From: Halopseudomonas xiamenensis
Lineage (GTDB): Bacteria > Pseudomonadota > Gammaproteobacteria > Pseudomonadales > Pseudomonadaceae
Reading direction: 5' to 3'
NCBI RefSeq assembly: GCF_014219065.1
Contig: NZ_JACLGO010000025.1
Coordinates: forward strand, 1-64,000
Length of the DNA stretch: 64,000 nucleotides
In this document: positions 27,254-36,571 of the stretch, piece by piece
Numbering within the stretch: the first letter of the stretch is position 1
How the letters are laid out: every line of letters starts with the position of its first letter
Program-made: the position numbers and the translations under genes
The notes under the pieces: generated by a model
The model's database searches: none
The model's input: only the letters and a program-made list of their open reading frames with translations
What the model was told of the DNA's origin: nothing

Positions 27254-28636
27254 TCAGCCCGCCCTGCGCCCCTTGAACCGGAAACACAGCCAGATCAACC
27301 CTATCCACACTGGCAGGGCGAATGCCGATAGCCTGGTGCCGCTATCCAGTGTCAGCACCACCAGGATGAAAGCCACGAACGCCAGGCACAGATAATTACC
27401 GAACGGCGACCATAAAGCCCTGAAGCTCGGGATGACGCCGCGCTCACGCATGGCCTGGCGGAACATCAGGTGCGACAGGCTGATCATCGCCCAGTTCAGC
27501 ACCAGCGCCGCTACCACCAGCGACATCAGAATGATCAGCGCGCCCTCCGGCAGCACATAGTTCAGCGCCACGCACAGCAGGGTGATGGCGCCGGACACCA
27601 GGATGCCAAGCATAGGTACACCGCTGCGGCTGAGCCGGGTGAATACCCGTGGCGCGTCGCCCTGCTCGGCCAGGCCGTAGAGCATGCGGCTGTTGCAATA
27701 CACGCCACTGTTGTAGACCGACAGGGCCGCGGTCAGCACCACGAAATTCAATACATGCGCGGCAGTGTCGCTGCCGATCAATGAGAAAATCTGCACGAAG
27801 GGGCTGCGGGCGTAAGGATCGTCACCGCTGGTCAGCGTCTGCACCAGGCTGTCCCAGGGGTACAGCGACAGCAGCACGCCCAGCGCCAGGATGTAGAACA
27901 GCAGAATCCGGTACACCACCTGATTGATCGCCCGGGGAATCACCTTGCGCGGGTTCTGCGCCTCCGCTGCGGTGATACCGACCAGCTCCAGACCGCCGAA
28001 GGAGAACATGATCACCGCCATGACCACCACCAGCCCGCTGACGCCGTTGGGGAAGAAGCCACCATGGCTCCACAGGTTGCTGACGCTGGCCTGCGGCCCA
28101 CCCGCACCGGATATCAGCAGGTACAGTCCCAGCGCGATCATGCCGAGAATGGCGCCGACCTTGATGATGGCGAACCAGAACTCCGCCTCGCCGAAGGCCT
28201 TCACATTGGTCAGGTTGATCAGGTTGATCAGCACGAAGAATGCCAGCGCGGTGGCCCAGGTAGGGATATGCGGGTACCAGTACTGCACGTACTTGCCCAC
28301 CGCCGTCAGCTCGGCCATGCCCACCAGGATATACAGCACCCAATAGTTCCAGCCCGACAGGAAGCCGGCGAACGGCCCCCAGTACTGATGCGCGAAATGG
28401 CTGAAGGAGCCGGCCACCGGCTCCTCGACGATCATCTCGCCCAGCTGGCGCATGATCAGGAAGGCAATCAGACCACCGATGGCATAACCCAGCAGCATCG
28501 ACGGCCCGGCACTGCTCATCACCCCCGCCGAGCCCAGGAACAGCCCGGTGCCAATGGCACCGCCCAGGGCGATCAGTTGAATGTGGCGATTGGTCAGGCC
28601 ACGCTTGAGCTGGCCTTGCTGTGCGGGTGCAGTCAT
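27254..28636 (-). CDS. amino acid permease (APC family, AroP/PheP/LysP-like)
   Basis: A 460-residue inner-membrane amino acid transporter with 12 predicted helices. The N-terminal signature GLTNRHIQLIALGGAIGTGL and the consensus amphipathic region of the amino acid transporter subfamily (FSFGGLELVGITAAEAQNPRK) are present. I chose the ATG for MTAPAQQGQLKRG, which is the usual short N-terminus of these proteins, although the ribosome site is weak. It may import an aromatic or neutral amino acid; the sequence alone does not decide. It is convergent with the DAACS gene. Confidence 0.9.
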   Translation of the reverse strand: MTAPAQQGQLKRGLTNRHIQLIALGGAIGTGLFLGSAGVMSSAGPSMLLGYAIGGLIAFLIMRQLGEMIVEEPVAGSFSHFAHQYWGPFAGFLSGWNYWVLYILVGMAELTAVGKYVQYWYPHIPTWATALAFFVLINLINLTNVKAFGEAEFWFAIIKVGAILGMIALGLYLLISGAGGPQASVSNLWSHGGFFPNGVSGLVVVMAVIMFSFGGLELVGITAAEAQNPRKVIPRAINQVVYRILLFYILALGVLLSLYPWDSLVQTLTSGDDPYARSPFVQIFSLIGSDTAAHVLNFVVLTAALSVYNSGVYCNSRMLYGLAEQGDAPRVFTRLSRSGVPMLGILVSGAITLLCVALNYVLPEGALIILMSLVVAALVLNWAMISLSHLMFRQAMRERGVIPSFRALWSPFGNYLCLAFVAFILVVLTLDSGTRLSAFALPVWIGLIWLCFRFKGRRAG

Positions 28637-28820
28637 GAAAAAGGGTCCGTGGCGGCCGGATGGCGAAAAAACGGGCAATTGTACACGGAATAGTCAGGTA
28701 CCGCAGACTGCTGGTCCGACATTCGGGTAGCGTGGATGCGCCATCAAACAATGGTTGAAGCGCAGGGTGGATACGGCCATGCTGTGCAACTGAGACTCCG
28801 TAACCTGGTCAGAGAATGCC

Positions 28821-29465
28821 ATGCAAGCTACAACTCCCACGCTAATCCGTGAAACCTTCCCTGTTGGTCCGTTGCAGTGCAACTGCACCATCATCGGCGA
28901 CCCCATCAGCAAAAAGGCCATCGTGGTCGACCCGGGTGGGGATCATCAGTTGATTCTGAACCGTCTGGACCAGTTGGGGTTGAAGGTGGTCAGTATCATC
29001 CATACCCATGCGCACCTGGATCACTTCCTCGCCTCGGGCGAGATGAAGAAGGCCACCGGGGCTACCTTGCATCTGCACAAGGAGGACCAGTTCCTGTGGG
29101 ACAACCTGGAGATGCAGTGCAAGCTGTTCGGTGTGCCCTACACGCCAGTGCCGGCGCCGGACCAGTGGTTGCAGGACGACGAGGAACTGGCCTGCGGCTG
29201 TGGCGTGGCGCTGCATACGCCAGGGCACACGCCTGGGTCGATGAGCTTCTGGTTTCCGCAGGCCAAGCTGCTGATCGCCGGTGATACGTTGTTCCGCCGG
29301 GGTATCGGCCGTACCGATCTATGGGGCGGAGACCATGCCAGCATCGAGAAGTCGATCCGCACCCGGCTGTATACCCTGGACGAGGAAGCGGTGGTGGTGA
29401 CCGGGCATGGACCCGACACTCGGATCGGCGACGAGATTCGCGAGAATCCTTTCATTCGTGGCTGA
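28821..29465 (+). CDS. metallo-beta-lactamase fold hydrolase (glyoxalase II-like, YcbL type)
   Basis: A 214-residue MBL-fold hydrolase. The metal motif HTHAHLDH (around residue 61) is followed by the further ligands His (TPGHTPGS), Asp (AGDTLF) and His (VTGHGPDT). The short length without a C-terminal glyoxalase II helical domain suggests the YcbL-type group of thioesterases. Cytosolic. It is preceded by about 180 bp of non-coding sequence and followed by the OmpA-like lipoprotein gene. Confidence 0.9.
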   Translation: MQATTPTLIRETFPVGPLQCNCTIIGDPISKKAIVVDPGGDHQLILNRLDQLGLKVVSIIHTHAHLDHFLASGEMKKATGATLHLHKEDQFLWDNLEMQCKLFGVPYTPVPAPDQWLQDDEELACGCGVALHTPGHTPGSMSFWFPQAKLLIAGDTLFRRGIGRTDLWGGDHASIEKSIRTRLYTLDEEAVVVTGHGPDTRIGDEIRENPFIRG

Positions 29466-29585
29466 ATCGACCATAATTGTCTGACTGCGGGATAAAAATC
29501 CGGGCTCCGGTGGTCATACTTCCGGAACTGGGCATCCGGCTCTGGATGCCACGCTGCGATGACGACGTCAATTAAGGAAAAACGC

Positions 29586-30239
29586 ATGAAAATCAAAGCA
29601 CTGATTGCCGCTTCTGCCTGTGTTGCGCTGCTGGCTGGTTGCACCAACAACCCATATACCGGTGAACGTGAGGCTGGCAAGGCGGGTGTCTATGGTGGTG
29701 GTGGGGCCGCGGCCGGAGCGCTGATCGGGGCTGCCACCTCGAGCAAGAAGGACCGCGGCAAGGGCGCACTGATCGGTGCCGTGGTCGGTGGTGCAGCCGG
29801 CGCCGGCTATGGTTACTACGCGGATCGGCAGGAGCAGCGCCTGCGCCAGGAGTTGACCGGTACCGGTGTGCAGGTGGTGCGCAATGGCGACAACCTGCAA
29901 TTGATCATGCCGGGCAATATCACCTTTGCCAGCAGCTCCTCGGACATCTCCAGCAGCTTCTACCCGACGTTGAATTCGCTGGTCAAGGTGTTCAAGGAGT
30001 TCGACCAGAACGGTATCGACATCGTCGGGCACACCGACAGCAGCGGCTCGCTGGAGCTGAACATGCGCCTGTCCCAGGAGCGTGCCACCAGCGTGGCGTC
30101 CTACCTGACCGGCCAGGGCGTTTCCGGTGCGCGCATCAGCAGCCGTGGTGTTGGCCCGAGCCAGCCGATCGCCAGCAACGACACTGCTGCCGGCAAGGCG
30201 CAGAACCGCCGTGTGGAGATCAACCTGCGTCCGCTGTGA
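29586..30239 (+). CDS. OmpA-family lipoprotein (YiaD-like)
   Basis: A 217-residue outer-membrane lipoprotein. The lipobox LLAGC puts the acylated Cys at residue 19. A glycine-zipper segment follows (residues about 40-85, with [14 protein letters not shown] and [17 protein letters not shown]), then a C-terminal OmpA domain that binds peptidoglycan, with the motif [25 protein letters not shown] lies upstream of the ATG. It probably tethers the outer membrane to the cell wall. A strong terminator follows, so it is likely monocistronic. Confidence 0.93.
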   Translation: MKIKALIAASACVALLAGCTNNPYTGEREAGKAGVYGGGGAAAGALIGAATSSKKDRGKGALIGAVVGGAAGAGYGYYADRQEQRLRQELTGTGVQVVRNGDNLQLIMPGNITFASSSSDISSSFYPTLNSLVKVFKEFDQNGIDIVGHTDSSGSLELNMRLSQERATSVASYLTGQGVSGARISSRGVGPSQPIASNDTAAGKAQNRRVEINLRPL

Positions 30240-30258
30240 GCCGCCGCCGGTTGATGTG

Positions 30259-30288
30259 AAAACGGGACGCCAGGTGCGTCCCGTTTTT
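30259..30288 (+). terminator. rho-independent terminator after the OmpA-like lipoprotein
   Basis: A stem AAAACGGGACGC/GCGTCCCGTTTT with the short loop CAGGT, ending in a T-run. The A-tract on the left arm means it may work in both directions, also terminating the convergent acyltransferase gene. Confidence 0.92.
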
Positions 30289-30302
30289 TATTCCGAGGAA
30301 GG

Positions 30303-31208
30303 TTAGCTCTGCGGCGGATAGTCCCGGTGCAACTGCTCCAGCAGGGCGTCCTTCTCTGCCCACAGCTGGTTGATCCAGGCCTGGAACTCGGCGCGGAAGG
30401 CCGCGTCGTGCTGATAATCCTTGCCCAGGAACCCGGCGGGGATGGGGCGCGTCTGCACACGCATCACCACCTTGCGAATCCGGCCGCTGAGCAGGTCCCA
30501 GAAGGTCGGGCTGCCATCGGGGTAGTGGATGGTGATATCGACCAGTGAGCGCAGCTGCTCGCCCATGGCGTCCAGCACGAAGGCAACGCCGCCGGACTTG
30601 GGGCGCAGCAGGTAGCGGTAGGGTGATTGCTGTTCGGCATGCTTTTCCGTAGTCAGCCGGGTGCCTTCGAGAAAGTTGAACACCGCCACCGGGGTGGTCT
30701 TGAACTTTTCACAGGCGCGCTGGGTGGCCAGCAGGTCCTGGCCGGCCTTTTCCGGATGCCTGGCCAGATAGGCCTTGCTGTAACGCTTCATGAACGGAAA
30801 ATCCAGCGCCCACCAGCAGATGCCGATGACCGGCACCCAGATCAGCTCCTGCTTGAGGAAGAACTTGAGCATCGGCATGCGGCGGTTGAGGTTGTGCTGC
30901 AGTACCAGGATATCGACCCAGCTCTGATGGTTGCTGGTCACCAGGTACCAGCCGTCATGGTCCAGCCGTTCGTGCCCCTGGACATCCCACTGGGTACGTC
31001 CGGCCAGCCGCATCCAGGCGCTGTTACCGAGCATCCAGGTTTCGGCGATGCGGATCATGACCCTGGTGAGAAAGGCCTGCAGCGCCGGTATCGGCAGCAG
31101 TTTGATCAGTGCGCAGGGGAACAGCAGGCTGAACCAGAACAGCGTGTTAAGGATCAGCAGCAGGAGCGAAATGGCTCCGCGTATCGAGGCAGGCAAAAAA
31201 GACAGCAT
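30303..31208 (-). CDS. acyltransferase of the PlsC/LPLAT superfamily (YihG-like)
   Basis: A membrane-bound 1-acyl-glycerol-3-phosphate acyltransferase-like protein of about 301 residues, close in pattern to E. coli YihG. An N-terminal hydrophobic segment is followed by the HX4D catalytic motif in SNHQSWVDI, the ALDFPFMKRYSKAYL segment and the EGTR motif. The start is uncertain: I use the ATG giving MLSFLPASIRGAI, while an ATG 48 bases upstream has a better-looking GAGG site. It follows pta by 78 bp on the same strand. Confidence 0.87.
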   Translation of the reverse strand: MLSFLPASIRGAISLLLLILNTLFWFSLLFPCALIKLLPIPALQAFLTRVMIRIAETWMLGNSAWMRLAGRTQWDVQGHERLDHDGWYLVTSNHQSWVDILVLQHNLNRRMPMLKFFLKQELIWVPVIGICWWALDFPFMKRYSKAYLARHPEKAGQDLLATQRACEKFKTTPVAVFNFLEGTRLTTEKHAEQQSPYRYLLRPKSGGVAFVLDAMGEQLRSLVDITIHYPDGSPTFWDLLSGRIRKVVMRVQTRPIPAGFLGKDYQHDAAFRAEFQAWINQLWAEKDALLEQLHRDYPPQS

Positions 31209-31286
31209 TGTCTGGTGGCTCGTCCGTGGTGGCCCAGTGGCCTGTGAGGTGGTCATAATCAGACAGGCCACCTCACCAGTTCCTGG

Positions 31287-33419
31287 TCAGTTGTCGGTAT
31301 CGGCCTGTATGGCGGTCAGTGCGATAGTAAACACGATATCGTCCACCAGCGCACCCCGGGACAGGTCGTTCACCGGTTTGCGCAGTCCCTGCAGCATGGG
31401 GCCGACGCTGATCACGTTGGCACTGCGCTGTACCGCCTTGTAGGTGGTGTTGCCGGTGTTCAGGTCGGGGAAGATGAATACCGTGGCCTTGCCGGCGACC
31501 GGGCTGTCCGGCGCTTTCTGCTGGCCGACGCTGGCAATCGCGGCGGCATCATACTGCAGCGGTCCGTCGATCAACAGCCCCGGCTGGCGCTCACGGGCCA
31601 GCCGTGTCGCTTCGCGAACCTTTTCCACATCTTCGCCGGTGCCGGAGCTGCCGGTCGAGTAGCTGATCATCGCCACCCGTGGCGGGATGCCGAAGGCTTC
31701 GGCGGAGCGGGCGCTCTGGATGGCGATTTCCGCCAGTTCCTCGGCGTTGGGGTCAGGGTTGACCGCGCAGTCGCCATACACCAGCACCTGGTCGGGCAGC
31801 AGCATGAAGAACACCGAGGACACCAGGCTGTAGTTGGGTGCGGTCTTGATCAGCTGGAACGCCGGACGGATGGTGTTGGCGGTGGTATGGATGGCGCCGG
31901 AAACCAGCCCGTCGACCTCATCCAGTGCCAGCATCATGGTGCCCAGCACGACGTTATCCTCCAGTTGCTGCAGGGCCATCGGCGCAGGCAGGCCGCGGTC
32001 CTTGCGCAGCTCGACCATCGGTGCCACGTAGCTGTCGCGCACCAGGTCCGGGTCGATGATCTGCAGCCCTTCCGGTAGGCTGATGTGGTGAGCGCGGGCG
32101 ACCGCTTCCACTGCCTCGGGCTTGGCCAGCAGGATGCACTGGGCGATGCCGCGACGTTGGCAGATGGCTGCGGCCTGCACGGTGCGCGGCTCGTCGCCCT
32201 CGGGCAGGACGATGCGCTTGCCGGCCTGCTGCGCGCGGTTGACCAGGTCGTAGCGGAACGCCGGCGGCGACATGCGCCGCTCGCTGGGTTGGCCGCAGCG
32301 GTGCTGCAGCCAACCATGGTCGATATGCGAGGCGACGAAGTCGGTCACCAGGGTGGCTCGCTCGCTGTCATCGACCGGGATCTCGCGGTTCATGCGGTCG
32401 AGCTGCGAGGCGGTGGCGAAGCTGCCGGTGCCGACCAGGAAGATCGGCAGACCGTTGTCCAGCGCCGGCTGGCACAGCTGCATGACGCGCTCGTCGGGCA
32501 TGATGTCGCCGGTCAGCAGCAGGCCGGCCAGCGGTGTACCGGACAGTGATGCCAGGCTGCTGGAGATGATGATGTCGTCGCGATCACCCGGTACCACCAG
32601 CAGCGTGCCGGGGCGGTACAGGTGCAGGGTGTTGGGCACGGTACGGGCGCACAGGATGATGTCCAGCACGCGGCGCTGGCGCATTTCGCCGGGATGCAGG
32701 ATCCTGGCATTGAGCAGCGCGGCGACGTCGGAGCTGCGCGGGGCGCTGAGCTCGTTTTGCCAGGGCACGCAACCGATCAGGCGGAAGCCTTCGGTATCCA
32801 GCACCTTGGATTCCTGCTTGAGCGCGATGGCATAGTCCTTGAGCGTGCGCTTGAGTTCGCTGCGATCGGTCGGCACATCACCGCCCAGATCCAGGTTGCG
32901 CACCTTGTTGATGATCACCCCCAGCACCTTGGGATCCTGTGGGCCGCCGAAACCCTGGGCATGCAGTTCGACACGATGCGCCAGGGTCGCCAGGTTGTCA
33001 TCGTCCGGTGCGCTGACCAGGATCACATCGGCATCCAGGCTCTTGGCGATGTGCTGGTTGATACGCGCGGCATAGGCGGCCTGGCGCGTTGGTACCATGC
33101 CCTCGACCACCACCACGTCGGCATCGCGGGCCGCCTCGCGGTAGCGGCTGACGATATCCTCCAGCACTTCGTCCAGTTCGCCATTGGCCAAGCGCCGCTC
33201 GACCTCGGGCAGCGCCAGCGGGGTCGGCGGTTCCAGGCCCATGGTCCGGCTGATCAGCGCGGTGGAGCGCTCCGGGCCATCGTCACCGGGGTGCGGCTGG
33301 GCGATCGGCTTGAGGAAGTGCACGCGCAGGCCGTTGCGTTCGAGGGCGCGAATCAGGCCCAGGCTGACCGAGGTCAGGCCGACGCCGAATCCGGAGGGTG
33401 CGAGAAAGAAGGTATGCAT
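31287..33419 (-). CDS. pta: phosphate acetyltransferase
   Basis: Interconverts acetyl-CoA and acetyl phosphate. It is the long form, 710 residues, close to E. coli Pta (714). An N-terminal AAA/BioD-like domain (MHTFFLAPSGFGVGLTS) and a central DRTGG domain are followed by the C-terminal catalytic PTA domain (from about residue 390), with the signature region DCAVNPDPNAEELAEIA and FPDLNTGNT. Its start is three bases past the ackA stop, so it is translationally coupled to ackA. Confidence 0.96.
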   Translation of the reverse strand: MHTFFLAPSGFGVGLTSVSLGLIRALERNGLRVHFLKPIAQPHPGDDGPERSTALISRTMGLEPPTPLALPEVERRLANGELDEVLEDIVSRYREAARDADVVVVEGMVPTRQAAYAARINQHIAKSLDADVILVSAPDDDNLATLAHRVELHAQGFGGPQDPKVLGVIINKVRNLDLGGDVPTDRSELKRTLKDYAIALKQESKVLDTEGFRLIGCVPWQNELSAPRSSDVAALLNARILHPGEMRQRRVLDIILCARTVPNTLHLYRPGTLLVVPGDRDDIIISSSLASLSGTPLAGLLLTGDIMPDERVMQLCQPALDNGLPIFLVGTGSFATASQLDRMNREIPVDDSERATLVTDFVASHIDHGWLQHRCGQPSERRMSPPAFRYDLVNRAQQAGKRIVLPEGDEPRTVQAAAICQRRGIAQCILLAKPEAVEAVARAHHISLPEGLQIIDPDLVRDSYVAPMVELRKDRGLPAPMALQQLEDNVVLGTMMLALDEVDGLVSGAIHTTANTIRPAFQLIKTAPNYSLVSSVFFMLLPDQVLVYGDCAVNPDPNAEELAEIAIQSARSAEAFGIPPRVAMISYSTGSSGTGEDVEKVREATRLARERQPGLLIDGPLQYDAAAIASVGQQKAPDSPVAGKATVFIFPDLNTGNTTYKAVQRSANVISVGPMLQGLRKPVNDLSRGALVDDIVFTIALTAIQADTDN

Positions 33420-33422
33420 GAA

Positions 33423-34640
33423 TCAGGCTTCCTGTTCCACGGGCTGGGTGGCGGCAAGGTCGAGCAGGGCCAGGCACTCCTCGGTGATCTGGCGTTCCTC
33501 GTCGGTCGGTATGACCAGGATGGCGGGGGAGTTGTCCGCCTGGATCTGTCGGGCCGGGTTGCCGGGCGGGGTGGCGTTGGCCGCCGGATCGATGGCCAGG
33601 CCGAACAGCGCCAGGTGGCGCACGGTCAGCTCGCGCACCAGCGGCGAGTTCTCACCGATGCCGCCGGTGAAGATCACCCCGTCGATGCGTGGCAGCGCCA
33701 CCGCCAGGCCGGCCAGCGAGCGGGCCAGGCGATAGCAGAACACTTCCACCGCCAGGGTTGCGCCGGCGTGGCCCTCGGCGCGGGCGGCCACCAGGGTGCG
33801 CATGTCGTTGGACAGGCCGGACAGTCCCAGCAGGCCGCTTTCGCGGTTAAGCATGTGGTCGATACGCTCCAGGTCCCAGCCCAGGGTCCGGGCCAGGTGC
33901 GAATGCAGGTTGGGGTCGACGTCACCGCTGCGGGTGCCCATGACCAGGCCTTCCAGCGGGGTCATGCCCATGCTGGTGTCCAGGCTTCTGCCGTCGAGGA
34001 TGGCGCAGGTGGAGCAGCCGTTGCCCAGGTGCGCGGTCAGCCAGGCGCCGTGGCCGGGCTCCATGCCCATCAGCAGGCTGGCCTGGGTCGAGACGAAGCG
34101 GTGGCTGGTGCCATGGAAGCCATAGCGACGCACGCTATGCTTGGTATACAGCTCCTCGGGCAGGGCGTAGCGGTAGGCGTGCGCTGGCATGCTTTGGTGG
34201 AAGGCGGTATCGAAAATGGCGATGTGCGGAATATCGGTGAACACCGTCATAGCTTCGTTGATGCCGGTCAGTTGCGCCGGGTTGTGCAGCGGTGCCAGCG
34301 GCGAGCTGTCCTCGATGGCGGCGATCACTTCGTCGTCGATGACGCGCGCTCCGGTGAAGTGCTCGCCGCCATGCACCACGCGGTGCCCCACTGCGGTCAG
34401 CGGCTGCTGGGCGAAGCGCGCGATCAGTGGTAGCAGGCTGGCCATGGCGGAGCTGTGCCTGCCGTCCGGGAGCTGGACCTGCTCGCCGGCGTCACCGGCC
34501 TTCCAGTTCATCACGCCCTCAGCCGTACCCAGGCGCTCGGCCAGTCCACTGAGCAGCGGCTGCCTGGCAGACTCGCTGCGCAGGGCGAACTTGAGTGATG
34601 AGCTTCCACAATTTATGACAAGTACCAGGCGATCAGTCAT
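33423..34640 (-). CDS. ackA: acetate kinase
   Basis: Interconverts acetate and acetyl phosphate with ATP. It has 405 residues. The ASKHA fold begins with [15 protein letters not shown]; the second signature [12 protein letters not shown] and the catalytic Arg/His/Asp environment are intact. The ATG follows GGAG by four bases; a 16-residue upstream extension is not conserved. It is the first gene of the ackA-pta pair and is divergent from slyD. Confidence 0.96.
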   Translation of the reverse strand: MTDRLVLVINCGSSSLKFALRSESARQPLLSGLAERLGTAEGVMNWKAGDAGEQVQLPDGRHSSAMASLLPLIARFAQQPLTAVGHRVVHGGEHFTGARVIDDEVIAAIEDSSPLAPLHNPAQLTGINEAMTVFTDIPHIAIFDTAFHQSMPAHAYRYALPEELYTKHSVRRYGFHGTSHRFVSTQASLLMGMEPGHGAWLTAHLGNGCSTCAILDGRSLDTSMGMTPLEGLVMGTRSGDVDPNLHSHLARTLGWDLERIDHMLNRESGLLGLSGLSNDMRTLVAARAEGHAGATLAVEVFCYRLARSLAGLAVALPRIDGVIFTGGIGENSPLVRELTVRHLALFGLAIDPAANATPPGNPARQIQADNSPAILVIPTDEERQITEECLALLDLAATQPVEQEA

Positions 34641-34788
34641 GGTGCTCCATTTTTTTCCTGCGTGGGAGGATGGGTTCTCTGCCGTCAACTTATACCCCAG
34701 CCTCCAGCGTAGTGGAACCGTCCGTGCGTTTCCGCCTATTTATGCGTAAACTGACGACTTCCTAGCCCGAAAAACACAGGATTTTTTT

Positions 34789-35274
34789 ATGCAGATTGCT
34801 GCCAACAAAGCCGTATCGATTGAATACACCCTGACCAACGATGCAGGCGAAGTGCTGGATACTTCTGCTGGCGGCGAGCCGCTGGTGTACCTGCATGGTG
34901 CTGGTAACATCATCCCCGGCCTGGAACGGGAGCTGGTCGGCAAGCAGGTGGGCGACGAGCTGAAGGTGACTGTCGAACCGGAAGACGCCTATGGCGAATT
35001 CAGTGCCGAGCTGGTCGCCGTACTGGGCCGCAACATGTTCGAAGGTGTCGACGAGCTGGAAGTCGGCATGCAGTTCCATGCCTCTGCGCCGGATGGCGGC
35101 ATGCAGATCGTTACCATCACCGCGCTGGACGGCGATGAAGTCACCGTCGATGGCAACCACCCGCTGGCTGGGCAGCGCCTGACCTTCGAGGTCAAGGTCG
35201 CCGATATCCGTGATGCCTCCGAAGACGAACTGGCCCATGGGCATATCCATGGCGAAGGTGGCGTTCACCACTGA
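34789..35274 (+). CDS. slyD: FKBP-type peptidyl-prolyl isomerase, SlyD family
   Basis: A 161-residue SlyD-type prolyl isomerase and chaperone. The FKBP core is interrupted by the insert-in-flap chaperone domain (residues about 70-125), as in SlyD. The C-terminus is short and His-rich (HGHIHGEGGVHH), matching the metal-binding tail of SlyD, which can pass nickel to hydrogenase or other targets. Cytosolic. It is divergent from ackA; a GC-rich GGCCGG/CCGGCC hairpin follows the stop but lacks a clear U-run. Confidence 0.93.
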   Translation: MQIAANKAVSIEYTLTNDAGEVLDTSAGGEPLVYLHGAGNIIPGLERELVGKQVGDELKVTVEPEDAYGEFSAELVAVLGRNMFEGVDELEVGMQFHASAPDGGMQIVTITALDGDEVTVDGNHPLAGQRLTFEVKVADIRDASEDELAHGHIHGEGGVHH

Positions 35275-35444
35275 GGTCGTCACCCGCAGGTCCGAGGGCC
35301 GGTTCCCGTCAGGGGCCGGCCTTCTGCATTTGTGGGTTCTGATGGCAACGGCTTCTATCCTGCCATCAATTACATCAATTCAACTGCTGAACAAGTATTC
35401 CGCCCTTATAGTGGCCATCCGAAAACATTTGCAGGAGTTGATCG

Positions 35445-36557
35445 ATGTCTGCCCACGCCAGCCCTCTGTTCGAGCCCGTGGTACTGGGCTCACTGAGCCT
35501 TCCCAGCCGCCTGGTCATGGCGCCCATGACCCGCAACTTTTCGCCCAATGGCGTACCCACCGAGCAGGTGGTCGAGTACTACCGTCGCCGCGCGGCGGCC
35601 GGGGTCGGCTTGATCATCACCGAGGGCACCACGGTCGATCACCGCGCCGCCAATGGTTATCCGGATGTACCGCGCTTCCATGGCGAGGATGCCCTGGCCG
35701 GCTGGAAGAAGGTAGTGGATGCGGTACATGCCGCCGGCGGCAAGTTCGCTCCGCAATTGTGGCACGTCGGTAACGTGCGTCGCCTGGGTACCGGACCTGA
35801 CGGCACGGTGCCGGGTTACGGTCCGATGGACAAGTTCAAGGACGGCAAGCAGATAGTGCACGGCATGACCGCCGAGGATATCCGTGACGTGGTCAACGCC
35901 TTCGCCCAGGCGGCCCGCGATGCCAAGGCCATCGGCTGCGATGCGGTCGAGCTGCATGGCGCGCATGGCTATCTGATCGACCAGTTCTTCTGGGAAGGCA
36001 GCAACCAGCGTGATGACGAGTATGGCGGCAGCCTGGATAACCGCGGTCGTTTCGCGGTGGAGATCATCCGCGCGGTGCGCGAGGCGGTCGGCCCGGCGTT
36101 CCCGATCATCTTCCGCTTCTCCCAGTGGAAGCAGCAGGACTACAGTGCCCGTCTGGTCGATACGCCCGAGCTGCTGGAGCAGTTCCTCAAGCCGCTGGCC
36201 GAGGCGGGCGTGGATATCTTCCATTGCTCGCAGCGCCGCTACTGGGAGCCGGAATTCGAGGGCTCTGCGCTCAATCTGGCTGGCTGGACCCGCAAGATCA
36301 CCGGCAAGCCGTGCATCACCGTGGGCAGTGTCGGCCTGGACAGCGAATTCCTCGAATACATGGTCAAGACCGACAAGGTGGCCAAGACCGAGGCCAATAT
36401 CGATGACCTGCTGCAACGGCTGGCGGAGCGTGAGTTCGACCTGGTGGCGGTCGGACGGGCGCTGATCGTCGATCCGCAGTGGCCGGCGAAGCTGCGTGCC
36501 GGGCGTTTCGACGAAGTATTGCCCTACAGTCGCGAGGCTCTGAAAGAGCTGGCCTGA
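35445..36557 (+). CDS. NADH:flavin oxidoreductase (old yellow enzyme family)
   Basis: A 370-residue FMN-dependent TIM-barrel ene-reductase. The flavin and substrate region PMTRNFSPNGVPT, the LWHVGNV segment and the active-site pair in the ELHGAHGYLIDQFFW motif are typical of OYE-type enzymes. The C-terminal phosphate-binding part (VAVGRALIVDPQWPAK) is complete. It likely reduces activated alkenes or xenobiotics with NAD(P)H; the physiological substrate is unknown. It stands alone between slyD and a convergent glycosyltransferase gene. Confidence 0.92.
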   Translation: MSAHASPLFEPVVLGSLSLPSRLVMAPMTRNFSPNGVPTEQVVEYYRRRAAAGVGLIITEGTTVDHRAANGYPDVPRFHGEDALAGWKKVVDAVHAAGGKFAPQLWHVGNVRRLGTGPDGTVPGYGPMDKFKDGKQIVHGMTAEDIRDVVNAFAQAARDAKAIGCDAVELHGAHGYLIDQFFWEGSNQRDDEYGGSLDNRGRFAVEIIRAVREAVGPAFPIIFRFSQWKQQDYSARLVDTPELLEQFLKPLAEAGVDIFHCSQRRYWEPEFEGSALNLAGWTRKITGKPCITVGSVGLDSEFLEYMVKTDKVAKTEANIDDLLQRLAEREFDLVAVGRALIVDPQWPAKLRAGRFDEVLPYSREALKELA

Positions 36558-36571
36558 GGTGGCCGCCCCGG

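Noticed and set aside
32622-34433. Plus-strand open frame of 603 residues across pta and ackA
   Set aside because: Covers parts of two well-supported minus-strand genes and has no domain of its own.
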